DNA of 64,000 bases from Marinobacter salinus (GTDB taxonomy: Bacteria > Pseudomonadota > Gammaproteobacteria > Pseudomonadales > Oleiphilaceae), in the NCBI RefSeq assembly GCF_001854125.1, contig NZ_CP017715.1, positions 3,410,001 to 3,474,000 of the forward strand, given 5' to 3'. Below the pieces are notes generated by a model. The model was not told the origin of the DNA and made no database searches. It worked only from the letters and a program-made list of their open reading frames with translations. Position 1 is the stretch's first letter. Each line of letters opens with the position of its first letter. The translations under genes and the position numbers were made by a program. Shown here one piece after another: positions 36,018 to 43,885 of this stretch.

Positions 36018-36638
36018 ATGAGTGACCCCCAGAGTCCAAAACGCCGTGGCCGGAGCGCCTCGGAGAAAACCCAGCTTACCCGTGACGACTGGCTTGATGC
36101 CGCGGCAGGGGAGGTCGCGGCGGGGGGGTTCAGCCAGCTGCGGGTGCTGACTTTGTCAAAGAAGCTCGGAGTGACCCGCGGCAGCTTCTATTGGCACTTC
36201 CGGGACCATGAGGATCTGGTGGTCAGCTTTCTCGATCGGTGGCGGGATCGGCGATTACACGAACTGCAGTACTGGAAACCCCAGGGCGGGGATGTGGAAA
36301 CGGAGCTCCGGCAGATCCTGGAACTGCTGCTGACCGACGCCTCCCGAAACATTCGCCGCTTGCAGGTTGAGCTCGCCGTCAGGGATTACGCCCGACGCAA
36401 CGACTATGCAGCCGGATTGGTGGCGGAGGTGGATGGGGCGCGCATTCGCCAGAACTGCACCCTGTTTGAACGCCTGAGCCGCGATCCCCAGCGTATCGAA
36501 GATTTGTCACTGTTGCTGTATGTGGCGACCATTGGTTCCCAGGTCGTTCTGACCGGCCGGAAAGGGGAGGAAGATACCATCAAGCGCATTGAGGACCTGA
36601 TGGCGCGGATCGTTCTGGGCGAAATGGGGACGGACTGA
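36018..36638 (+). CDS. TetR family transcriptional regulator
   Basis: 206 residues. The N-terminal helix-turn-helix (about residues 25-70: DDWLDAAAGEVAAGGFSQLRV then KKLGVTRGSFYWHFRDHEDLV) is canonical TetR. The helical ligand domain follows. Divergent from the PimF-like gene, with two palindromes in the gap, so it most likely represses the beta-oxidation cluster and is released by an acyl-CoA or related ligand (inference). A basic 20-residue extension precedes the HTH. Confidence 0.9.
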   Translation: MSDPQSPKRRGRSASEKTQLTRDDWLDAAAGEVAAGGFSQLRVLTLSKKLGVTRGSFYWHFRDHEDLVVSFLDRWRDRRLHELQYWKPQGGDVETELRQILELLLTDASRNIRRLQVELAVRDYARRNDYAAGLVAEVDGARIRQNCTLFERLSRDPQRIEDLSLLLYVATIGSQVVLTGRKGEEDTIKRIEDLMARIVLGEMGTD

Positions 36639-36729
36639 GCTTGGTCGGCGGGTTGCCTGAGAATACGTTCAGTTCCGTACGGTAAGTTGCGGACCGTATC
36701 GTTATGCTAGCGCCTTTCCAAGCTATCGG

Positions 36730-37362
36730 ATGTCCGGAATGATCGAAGTATTTTTCAGCACCTATATCAGCAGTACCGTTCGTTTTCTGTTCCTGCTGGC
36801 CCCGTTTTTTGTGGTTACCATGTTTCTGGCACTGACCAGAGGCCTGCCGGCAGCGGAGAAAACCTCGATTATTCGCCGTTCGACCGTGTCCGCATTTATT
36901 CTCGGACTGATTCTCTTCTTCGCTGGGCCGCTACTGTTCAGCGCCATTGGTATTACCCTGAATTCCTTTCGTATTGGCGCCGGCAGTCTGCTGTTCTTGA
37001 CCGCAATCAGTCTGGTTACCAGCGGTACTCGTAACCACGCCACGGGTCTGCCTGATGAAGACCGGGACGACATTGCGGTGGTGCCCCTTGCCATTCCGGT
37101 AATGATTGGTCCCGCCACTATCGGTGCCATTCTGGTCTACGGTGCGGAGCTGAGCAAAGTGACCGAAGTGGTCGGTGGCCTGCTGGGGCTGGTGTCGAGC
37201 CTGCTGATTCTGGCGGTATTGCTTCACCTGTCTGGTTACCTGGAAAAAGTTCTGGGTAAAACCGGCCTGAATATCATGTCCAAGATCAGCGGCCTGATTC
37301 TCTCGGCCATGGCTGCCGAGATCGTGTTGACGGGTATTGCCGGTTTCATCGCAACTACCTAG
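36730..37362 (+). CDS. MarC family integral membrane protein
   Basis: 210 residues with six membrane helices. Family marks: FFVVTMFLALTRGLPAAEKTSIIRRSTVSAFILGLI and VPLAIPVMIGPATIGAILV (P and G rich, repeated inner halves). MarC proteins are widespread, of unknown transport function, and not truly linked to multiple antibiotic resistance despite the name. Transcribed in the same direction as tetR and chaC, with normal gaps. Confidence 0.9.
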   Translation: MSGMIEVFFSTYISSTVRFLFLLAPFFVVTMFLALTRGLPAAEKTSIIRRSTVSAFILGLILFFAGPLLFSAIGITLNSFRIGAGSLLFLTAISLVTSGTRNHATGLPDEDRDDIAVVPLAIPVMIGPATIGAILVYGAELSKVTEVVGGLLGLVSSLLILAVLLHLSGYLEKVLGKTGLNIMSKISGLILSAMAAEIVLTGIAGFIATT

Positions 37363-37395
37363 AGTAGCCTCAGGTTCCAGTGCTTACGGGGATGT

Positions 37396-37971
37396 ATGTC
37401 TGCCGATACCATCGAACACAATCGCAACCGCTTTGACTTTTCTGGCGTGGATTCCATCTGGCTGTTTGGCTATGGCTCGCTGATTTACAAGGTGGATTTT
37501 CCATTTCTGGAAAAACGTCCGGCAACGATCCATGGCTGGCAGCGCCGGTTCTGGCAGGCTTCCCATGACCACCGGGGCACTCCGGAGGCACCGGGCCGGG
37601 TGGTCACACTGATTGCAGAACCCGGCGCAACCTGCATGGGCATGGCCTATCGGGTTTCCCCGAAGGTTTTCGAGCATCTGGATGTGCGCGAGAAAAACGG
37701 CTATCTGCGATTCACCACCACCATGACTTTTGACAATGGTAGCCATGCCGAGGGGCTGGTTTATATTGCCACCGAAAGCAACGACGCCTTCCTTGGCCAT
37801 GCACCGGACGCGGATATTGCCCGGCAGATCAAATTCGCAGCCGGCCCAAGCGGACCTAATGCAGAGTACTTGCTGCGGTTGGCAGAATCCCTGAGGGCTC
37901 TGGGTGATGACTGCCCACATACCTTCGCCATTGAATCTCACCTTCGCTCTGTCACCGAAAGCGACACCTGA
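37396..37971 (+). CDS. Gamma-glutamylcyclotransferase ChaC-like
   Basis: 191 residues. Substrate-binding motif FGYGSLI at the N-terminus (about residues 24-30), then HGWQRRFWQASHDHRGTPEAPGRVVTL and the catalytic glutamate region DVREKNGYLR. ChaC-like enzymes cleave the gamma-glutamyl residue from glutathione, releasing 5-oxoproline. The gene lies 33 bases after marC and may share its transcript. Cytosolic, no signal peptide. Confidence 0.9.
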   Translation: MSADTIEHNRNRFDFSGVDSIWLFGYGSLIYKVDFPFLEKRPATIHGWQRRFWQASHDHRGTPEAPGRVVTLIAEPGATCMGMAYRVSPKVFEHLDVREKNGYLRFTTTMTFDNGSHAEGLVYIATESNDAFLGHAPDADIARQIKFAAGPSGPNAEYLLRLAESLRALGDDCPHTFAIESHLRSVTESDT

Positions 37972-38131
37972 GCGGGTGGGAGCGTCAACTGTAAAGCACC
38001 TTGGGTAAAGTTCGTGCAAAGGCGACGGCTACCCGCTGACTTTCGCCGGTGATTCTATAACCTGATTTCAGAGGCATCCGGAAAACCTTCCGGGTGCGGG
38101 TCCAGTCTCTGATAAAGGCAGGAGAGTCACC

Positions 38132-38632
38132 ATGAAACGATTACTGATTGGAACCTGTATTGCGGTTCTGCTTGGAGCAGCAGCTCCGGCAATGGCCGAC
38201 GACCACCGCAGCTTCGGCCATCCTCCTGGTATCCAGAAGCAGCTGGACCGGGGCAAGGCCCTGCCTCCGGGACACCAGAAAAAGCAATTCCTGCAGGCTC
38301 ATTATCGCCGGGACCGCCACGACGGTGATCGCAGGGACAGAAAGAAATACCGGCACCACAAGCGGGACCGGGATCATTACAGCCGCTATGACCGGGGCCA
38401 TCACCATCGGGACAAGGGCCGGCACTTCCATCAAAAGGACCGCTATGACCGGCACCACAATCATCAGGCTGCCGGCCAGGAACCACAGGTCCGGAACTTC
38501 GCCAAACCCGACCCAGCCGATACCAACGGCTCAGATAAGGCCGGTGTATTCGGCGCTGGTGACCTGATTGGCGTCCACCTGACGATAGGCCAGCAGCACA
38601 GTGATGTTGTAGCCCAGGATGAACAGGGCTGA
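38132..38632 (+). CDS. RcnB/CigR-like exported protein, C-terminus chimeric
   Basis: 166 codons. A signal peptide ending AMA is followed by the RcnB-family repeat PPGIQKQLDRGKALPPGHQKK, then a strongly charged segment rich in H, R, D and K (about residues 58-110) that could bind metal or nucleic acid. From about residue 112 on, the frame runs antisense through a decayed EamA transporter remnant, so the last 50 residues (ending AQDEQG) are not native. Whether the gene still functions is doubtful. It is a paralogue of the intact protein at 47860. Confidence 0.6.
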   Translation: MKRLLIGTCIAVLLGAAAPAMADDHRSFGHPPGIQKQLDRGKALPPGHQKKQFLQAHYRRDRHDGDRRDRKKYRHHKRDRDHYSRYDRGHHHRDKGRHFHQKDRYDRHHNHQAAGQEPQVRNFAKPDPADTNGSDKAGVFGAGDLIGVHLTIGQQHSDVVAQDEQG

Positions 38633-38690
38633 ACCCAGGGCGCTGACCAGGATACCTGGATCCCACGTGGCGCCCTCCCACCAGGCAAGC
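38455..38690 (-). pseudogene. 3' remnant of an EamA/DMT transporter gene
   Basis: On the minus strand the translation includes WEGATWDPGILVSALGSALF, then GYNITVLLAYRQVDANQVTS, AEYTGLI, a TGA (complement of 38531-38533) where the intact copy has Trp, and EVPDLWFLAGSLMIVVP. This matches the C-terminal third of the intact EamA gene at 45713-46594. No 5' part is present. Confidence 0.8.
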
Positions 38691-39225
38691 TGTCAGTCCA
38701 ACGCTATGGTGAGATCGTGTAATTTTTGAAATCAGATACTTGCGGCGGGTATAGGAGAAGTAGGGCAGTGAATGACTAAACCTAGTTGTAGTCGGATGAT
38801 CGATTTGACAGGGGCAGTGCTGAGTAGGCGCCTGGCCATCAAACTTTGTCAGGAATGGCGAGTTTCGAGTTTTGGGTATAACTGGAGTCGCAACTCCCAG
38901 CGTTGGCTGAAACTAATATGGGCGCAGGTGAAGGCGTCCATTCAGCTGAGGTGTTTGGAGACTAGCGGAAGAAGATAAAAAGCCGAGCACCTAAAACTGG
39001 TGTTGGTTTTATAAACAAAAGCGAACGTTCGCAGCATCCCAAATTTCTGGATGTGATTCCCCCGAGTTGCCCAAGAAACGCCCCTGCATTCACCCCCCCC
39101 ATTCCAGAGGTGGCGGCGATTGAAGTTTTCTAAGCGGCGGGTAGAAGGCATATTGGCCAACGTTGAACTAACAAAACTTCAACGGATTGTGTTTCAAGCT
39201 TTGTCGAAAGCGGTAACTGCAAAAC
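38691..39225. other. 535-bp gene-poor stretch at the left edge of the metal island
   Basis: No recognisable gene; small open frames have no family features. A change in composition begins about here. I looked for direct repeats against 45400-45650 that would mark an insertion and saw none by eye. Confidence 0.5.
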
Positions 39226-40536
39226 TCAATCCGGCCATTTGGGATGCAAGCTATCAATGACGTAGGTGTGACTGTGGACACTGGAGTTGGAATCACTTGC
39301 GATATGAGGATGGTCACTTGGAAGATCGTCGTGGTGGTGCGAGCGTTCTGACGGATCAACAGATGGCCATAACTTCACGGCAAGGATCAGCCCGGCGAGA
39401 GCAAGCCCCAGAAGAACCAACAGAGTAATGGTCATCCCCGCAGTCGACCCAAGCCATCCCGCCAGTGGATACGTGAACAGCCATCCGGCGTGCGATAGTG
39501 AGAACTGGGCAGCGAACAGAGCTGGCCTGTCTTGAGCATGCGATGACCGCGTAAGGACCCTGCCGATGGGGGTTTGAACGGTGGAAAAACCAACGCCTAA
39601 CCATGCCCACACGGGTAACAGCCATTCCAGAGAGCCTACCGGCAGCGCGAGAACCAACCCGAAAACAAGAATCCCACCTCCCGTGAGCATAACTTGCCGG
39701 TCCTGCCAGCGTTTCAGTAGAGCTGGTAACGCCAATGCCGCCAACATGGAACCGCCACCAAACGCTGCAAAAGCCATGGCCGTATGCTGATCGGTAAGGC
39801 CAAACTGTCCCTGCACCAGAACAACGGTGTTCACGATCACCATCGCCCCTGCAAGGCTGACAACCAGGTTCAGCGACATTACCCCGCGCATGCGAGGAGT
39901 TGCCATGAAAATTCTGAATCCGGCCCGTGCGCGATCATAAACGCCGCGACGTTTTTCCGATTTGGCCCCGGAGGGCAAAGCAACGGACACCACGAGCAAG
40001 GCTGATGCGATAAAACCGATTACCGTGCCCGAGAACAATGCCTGCCAGCTGGTGGCAAGCAGAATCAACGCTGCGAGCGCAGGGCTGATGAGGTTTTCCA
40101 GATCGTAAGCCAGCCGGGAAAGCGACAGCGCCTTGGTGTAATCGTCTTCATCCGGGAGAGTATCCGGAATCGTAGACTGGAAGGTTGGCGTAAAGGCTGC
40201 AGATGCCGATTGCAGAACGGCGATCAGTACATACACTTCCCAGACTTCGGTCACAAAGGGCAATGCAAGTGCAACGGTAGCGCGCACCAGATCCAGCGAT
40301 ACCAGCATTACTCGACGGGATATGCTCTCTGCCAGCGCTGCAGCAATCGGGGCAATAAAAACATAGGCGACCATTTTGATCGCCATAGCCGTACCTACCA
40401 CTTGTCCTGCTTTGTCGCTGGCTAGATCAAAAGCCAGAAGGCTCAAGGCAACCGTTGCCAGGCCAGTTCCCAGCAGGGCGACGACCTGGGCTAAAAACAG
40501 GTGCCGGTAGGTGCGGTTCTTCAGAATCTCAAGCAT
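39226..40536 (-). CDS. MFS exporter with His-rich tail, NreB-like
   Basis: 436 residues, about 12 membrane helices with the MFS_3 (EntS/NreB-type) pattern: RTYRHLFLAQVVALLGTGLA start and helical hairpins with G-rich loops. After the last helix, a cytosolic tail of about 45 residues has clustered histidines (HHHDDLPSDHPH, VHSHTY, HPKWPD). NreB nickel exporters have exactly such a His-rich C-terminus (established in Cupriavidus/Achromobacter). Last gene of the minus-strand half of the island. Likely exports a divalent metal; nickel is the first guess, cobalt possible. Confidence 0.78.
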   Translation of the reverse strand: MLEILKNRTYRHLFLAQVVALLGTGLATVALSLLAFDLASDKAGQVVGTAMAIKMVAYVFIAPIAAALAESISRRVMLVSLDLVRATVALALPFVTEVWEVYVLIAVLQSASAAFTPTFQSTIPDTLPDEDDYTKALSLSRLAYDLENLISPALAALILLATSWQALFSGTVIGFIASALLVVSVALPSGAKSEKRRGVYDRARAGFRIFMATPRMRGVMSLNLVVSLAGAMVIVNTVVLVQGQFGLTDQHTAMAFAAFGGGSMLAALALPALLKRWQDRQVMLTGGGILVFGLVLALPVGSLEWLLPVWAWLGVGFSTVQTPIGRVLTRSSHAQDRPALFAAQFSLSHAGWLFTYPLAGWLGSTAGMTITLLVLLGLALAGLILAVKLWPSVDPSERSHHHDDLPSDHPHIASDSNSSVHSHTYVIDSLHPKWPD

Positions 40537-40596
40537 GGTTTTCCTGACTAAAGACCCGCAACCAAGCGGTCAGCGGGCCTTTGTTCTATCTCAGCT

Positions 40597-40944
40597 TTAC
40601 ATCTTGCCCGAGTGGTTAGCACCGATCGGGTTACCGTACTCATCCATAAAGACAAACAGTTTTGCCTTGTCTTCATTGGCAGCGTCCGGATTCGAAAATT
40701 GGACTACCCATAGTTTACCGGCTGACGTAGACCGCTGCTCTGCCGTGCCTTCGGAAACCTTCGTCCAGGTAGACGCAACCTGCTCAGAGTCAACGAGCTG
40801 CTTTTTAACAACAGCGGCCCGCTCAGTCGCTTGTGCTTTCGACACAGGCTCGGAAACGCCATGGCTATGGCCTGCTCCTGCGAAAGCATGTCCTGAAACG
40901 GACAAAGCAATAACTGCTGCAAATACGTGGATCATGTTTTTCAT
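40597..40944 (-). CDS. Small exported protein, DUF6488-like
   Basis: 115 residues. Signal peptide cut after HAFA, then AGHSHGVSEPVSK with His near the mature N-terminus, and a domain with STWTKVSEGTAEQRS, WVVQFSNPDA and LFVFMDEYGNPIGANHSGKM. This pattern is the DUF6488 family as I recall it, found beside HupE/UreJ-type metal permeases. Probably a periplasmic metal-binding accessory. GGAG lies 6-9 bases before the ATG. Lies between the anchor protein and the exporter, same strand. Confidence 0.65.
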   Translation of the reverse strand: MKNMIHVFAAVIALSVSGHAFAGAGHSHGVSEPVSKAQATERAAVVKKQLVDSEQVASTWTKVSEGTAEQRSTSAGKLWVVQFSNPDAANEDKAKLFVFMDEYGNPIGANHSGKM

Positions 40945-40973
40945 GAGATAACTCCTAAGTGAGAATGATTGAA

Positions 40974-41573
40974 TTACTTCTTGATGATGTCGTTGTAAAA
41001 CCCGCTGGTGTTAAGAACAACGGTGACCGCGACTTCTCCGCGGTTTTCCCAGTACCATCCGTGCGTGCCATCGAACGGTGCCTCAAATGCGCCGCTGGCA
41101 GACGGCTGGTCGCGCCCCCGCCAGTAGCTGGTGAAATTGTCGCCGTCATTGAACCGTTCACCGTGCATATCGAAGTTCACCGGACCCCCCTCCGTGGTCC
41201 AGTTAAAGACCATTCGATCGCCCTCAGCCATTGTGGCTTTGACTTCCAGACCCTCGTTTGGTCCCAAAGTTACGGTCGTGGAATCAGAACTCAACCCTTC
41301 TGGCGTTTTCCAGACCGGACCAGCCGGCAATGCCAGCAGGTTACCCGACGAGGCCGATTCCGACTCAGGCTGCGCGGACTCAGCGGCGTTGGCCTGACTG
41401 AGTACGGTCAACCCCATGGTCTGGCCGAGTCCCGTAGGATCGATGCCATATTCGGCCGGGAGGATGGTTGTAACCAGAACCACACTGCCGATAACGGCAG
41501 CCACTCCGGTCGCCTTGAACAGGCTTTTTGAGGAAGGAAGGCCCTCACGATTCATATTGGAAATGTCTTGCAT
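40974..41573 (-). CDS. Membrane-anchored periplasmic protein, paralogue A
   Basis: 199 residues. After a short cytosolic N-terminus (MQDISNMNREGLPSSK), one membrane helix is followed by LPAEYGIDPTGLGQTMGLT, a S/E-rich linker and a beta-rich domain with FNWTTEGGPVNFDMHGE and GTHGWYWENRG. Paralogue B at 44636 shares all these points. Conserved His in MHGE and GTHGW may bind metal. NCBI calls similar proteins transmembrane anchor protein; function unknown. It follows its HupE gene by 11 bases. Confidence 0.75.
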   Translation of the reverse strand: MQDISNMNREGLPSSKSLFKATGVAAVIGSVVLVTTILPAEYGIDPTGLGQTMGLTVLSQANAAESAQPESESASSGNLLALPAGPVWKTPEGLSSDSTTVTLGPNEGLEVKATMAEGDRMVFNWTTEGGPVNFDMHGERFNDGDNFTSYWRGRDQPSASGAFEAPFDGTHGWYWENRGEVAVTVVLNTSGFYNDIIKK

Positions 41574-41584
41574 GGTCTAGCTCC

Positions 41585-42316
41585 TCAGGAAACGGTGTAC
41601 AGGCCGGTCAACTGATAACCCATCAGCATAAAACCGGCGCTCATCAACAGAACGTTGGCTGCAAGTGCCTGCCGGGGAAAAACATCCGTCCGGCGCCAGA
41701 AGTTCATCGCAATCAGAATGATGCCCAGGGCCATCAACTGGCCAATCTCAACTCCGACATTAAACGCCAGAATGTTCGCCACCAGGCCATCCTCTGCAAG
41801 CGTAAAATCCTGAAGCTTAGTGGCGAGGCCGAACCCATGGAAAAACCCGAAAATCAGGACAGCGGCCTTGGTATTGGGCTGAAATCCAAACCAACGGCGA
41901 AACGCACCAAGATTATCCAGAGCCTTGTAGACCACGGAAAAGCCGATGATGGCATCCACCATATAGGCATTGACGTTGGTCTCGCTGAGCACACCGTAAA
42001 GAAGCGTGAGGCTGTGTCCAACCGCAAAAAGCGTGACGTAGATACCCACGTCTTTCATGCGGTAAAGAAAGAAGATGACACCTGCCAGGAATAGAAGGTG
42101 GTCATAGCCGGTGACCATGTGTTTGGCCCCCAGATAGATGAAGGGCAGCAATTGTGCCCCCTTGGCCTGCTCTATGAACGTGGCATCGCCTTCTTCAACA
42201 CCATGGGCAAAGAGCAGAGGAGAAAGCATCAGGCCTACGAGCGCTGTCCCTAAAAGGTACAGCCAGCGCACGCCAACGCCCCCGCCTGTTCGGCGGGGAA
42301 ACGGCATATGATTCAT
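41585..42316 (-). CDS. HupE/UreJ family metal permease, paralogue A
   Basis: 243 residues with six to seven membrane helices. HX5DH motif at H66-D72-H73 (HMVTGYDH), the Ni-binding signature of HupE/UreJ, then FGFFHGFGLATKL. A further His lies after the first helix (AHGVEEGD). Homologues take up nickel for hydrogenase or urease, but neither enzyme is nearby, so the role could be uptake control or export in this island. Second gene of the minus-strand module. Confidence 0.85.
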   Translation of the reverse strand: MNHMPFPRRTGGGVGVRWLYLLGTALVGLMLSPLLFAHGVEEGDATFIEQAKGAQLLPFIYLGAKHMVTGYDHLLFLAGVIFFLYRMKDVGIYVTLFAVGHSLTLLYGVLSETNVNAYMVDAIIGFSVVYKALDNLGAFRRWFGFQPNTKAAVLIFGFFHGFGLATKLQDFTLAEDGLVANILAFNVGVEIGQLMALGIILIAMNFWRRTDVFPRQALAANVLLMSAGFMLMGYQLTGLYTVS

Positions 42317-42385
42317 TCGGTGATCTCCGAAATATTGACAGAAATTTAGATACAGACGCTGACGCGTCAGTTCTGAACAACGTTG

Positions 42386-42766
42386 TCAGGCTTTCGGGGG
42401 ACGATAAAGTGCGGATGTCTGCTCTGGCAGAGGAGACGGCGTTCTGTGGAGCGCAGGTTCGTTCTGCCTGTGGAAAAGCGGCACTGCACCCAGGTTGAGG
42501 GGCACGTGCTTTTCGACTGCGCCAAGCGCATGGAGTAGCAGATGATCCTGGTCCGTCATTTCAACAGTCGAAACGTGGAGATGATCGAGAGAGGATGGAT
42601 GGATATGTCCATGGTTCTCGACAAATTCTGCAATAGAAAGGCTCTGTGATGCGTCATGAACGCTCTGATCTGAAGCCCAGGCGATGCGAAAGAGCATCAT
42701 GAGTGACAGCACGGTCACCACCAAAATGCTTCTGCCGGTGGAAAATTGGGCCTGGTTTATTAACAC
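42386..42766 (-). CDS. Small His-rich secreted protein, paralogue A
   Basis: 126 codons from a GTG at 42766, weak ribosome-binding site, start uncertain (ATGs inside at 42703 or upstream at 42901 are alternatives). Signal-like helix ILVVTVLSLMMLFRIAWA, then a region with many His (HGHIHPSSLDHLHVS) and the end ALYRPPKA, which resembles the end RPPKASLPT of the paralogue at 43454. First gene of the minus-strand module; probably binds metal outside the cytoplasm. Gap 42767-43094 (328 bp) shows no gene and should hold its promoter. Confidence 0.6.
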   Translation of the reverse strand: MLINQAQFSTGRSILVVTVLSLMMLFRIAWASDQSVHDASQSLSIAEFVENHGHIHPSSLDHLHVSTVEMTDQDHLLLHALGAVEKHVPLNLGAVPLFHRQNEPALHRTPSPLPEQTSALYRPPKA

Positions 42767-43094
42767 TTCGTATCTCGTTAGCGTCGATCTATTGGCAGGA
42801 AGACTATCCAAGTCCGGTCTGCTTTGCAAAGGTGCGCATTTGAAGCGTTTGGTTCCTGGCAGGAGGAGCGACGAGCAGACCACAGACCAACCTCTAGCCA
42901 CCCATTACTCTATTTCAGGAACTTGTCTATGCATCACGAAAGACTCGACCGTTGGCAACACAATCATGTCTTTGGTCAGAATCTGAAGCGATCTGGCGAA
43001 ACCAGAACACTCATCGTAGTGGGCCTGACGCGGGCAACGGTGGAGCCTCTCCGGTGTAATTAACAGGGAGGGCGCATGTTGAAAAGTAATGAGG
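42767..43094. other. 328-bp gap between regulator and minus-strand module
   Basis: No gene recognised. No second G/C-tract operator was seen here, so this module may be read through from the regulator gene or use a different site. Confidence 0.4.
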
Positions 43095-43373
43095 TCAAAG
43101 ATACCGGGCGATTGCCTTGAATTCATCGACACGCCGCTGCTGCTCTGGGTCCAGCGGCCCGATGGCATCGTCCAGGCAATGCTCAATGTGGTCCTGTACC
43201 AATACGCGCTTGGCCTGTTGAATGGCCTTTTCCACGGCGTGAAGCTGCTGCGCCAGTTCCAGGCAGGGTTTTCCCTGATCAATCATGCCAATCACGCTTT
43301 CAAGGTGGCCGTTAGCCCGCTTCAGACGTTTGATAATGTTCGGGTGAGATTGATGCGTGTGATCATTTACCAT
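43095..43373 (-). CDS. CsoR/RcnR family metal-sensing repressor
   Basis: 92 residues, all-helical DUF156 fold. Metal residues by position: Cys37, His62 and Cys66, spaced 25 and 4 apart exactly as C36/H61/C65 of copper-sensing CsoR. The N-terminus adds His5, His7 and His10, as in the Ni/Co sensor RcnR (His3). The combination leaves the metal open: Cu(I) by the core, Ni/Co by the context and His tail. It binds G/C-tract operators, and one lies 12 bases upstream of its start codon. Divergent from the plus-strand module. Confidence 0.88.
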   Translation of the reverse strand: MVNDHTHQSHPNIIKRLKRANGHLESVIGMIDQGKPCLELAQQLHAVEKAIQQAKRVLVQDHIEHCLDDAIGPLDPEQQRRVDEFKAIARYL

Positions 43374-43384
43374 GTTTAATTCCT

Positions 43385-43401
43385 ATCCCCCATGGGGGGA
43401 T
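43385..43401. promoter_or_regulatory. CsoR/RcnR-type operator
   Basis: ATCCCCCATGGGGGGAT, a C/G-tract palindrome of the kind bound by CsoR/RcnR proteins, between the repressor (start 43373) and the plus-strand module. An ATG inside it at 43400 is in frame with the next gene but is unlikely to be its start. A TATCCT -10-like hexamer follows at 43404-43409. Confidence 0.7.
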
Positions 43402-43453
43402 GGTATCCTCGGTTTTCGTTGAAATCCAACCACAGACTCGACGCATTAGATTG

Positions 43454-43837
43454 ATGATTTCGGCCATTCACCAGAGAAAACTGCTTCCGACGCTCGTCAT
43501 GCTGTTTGCATTGGCGGGCCTGTCACTGTCGGTGATTGGCGAGTCATTCTCTCACGGTGTGGCTAACTTGGCAGGCGATTGGGAATCGCAGTTTGACGGC
43601 CAACCGGGCAGTCATGGTGCGCATGGACACACCCACGATTTTGACGAAGAGCCAGAGACATCATCACTGCATCATGATGCTGGCAATCATACCCACGAGA
43701 CCGTGGACCACCTCAGGGTTCCGTTTGTTTCCCAAAGCCTGACCGTTCTCCGACAGCCCGTGCCCTTTGCCGGAGGTTCTCCCCGCAGTTTGCGCTATCG
43801 GCTTGAACGCCCTCCAAAAGCCTCCCTTCCCACTTGA
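43454..43837 (+). CDS. Small His-rich secreted protein, paralogue B
   Basis: 127 residues from the ATG at 43454 (an in-frame ATG at 43400 lies inside the operator). Signal helix LLPTLVMLFALAGLSLSVIG, then a His-rich mature part: GSHGAHGHTHDFDEEPETSSLHH and NHTHE. The end ERPPKASLPT echoes paralogue A. First gene of the plus-strand module under the CsoR-type operator. Probably a periplasmic metal-binding or chaperone protein; family otherwise unknown. Confidence 0.68.
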   Translation: MISAIHQRKLLPTLVMLFALAGLSLSVIGESFSHGVANLAGDWESQFDGQPGSHGAHGHTHDFDEEPETSSLHHDAGNHTHETVDHLRVPFVSQSLTVLRQPVPFAGGSPRSLRYRLERPPKASLPT

Positions 43838-43885
43838 TTCTTGCCGCTTACGCGGCCCGAGAAAACAAATTCGATTGGAGTCTTT

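Noticed and set aside
38772..39160. Two small open frames in the gap left of the metal island
   Set aside because: No signal peptide, no family pattern and no ribosome-binding site; treated as non-coding.
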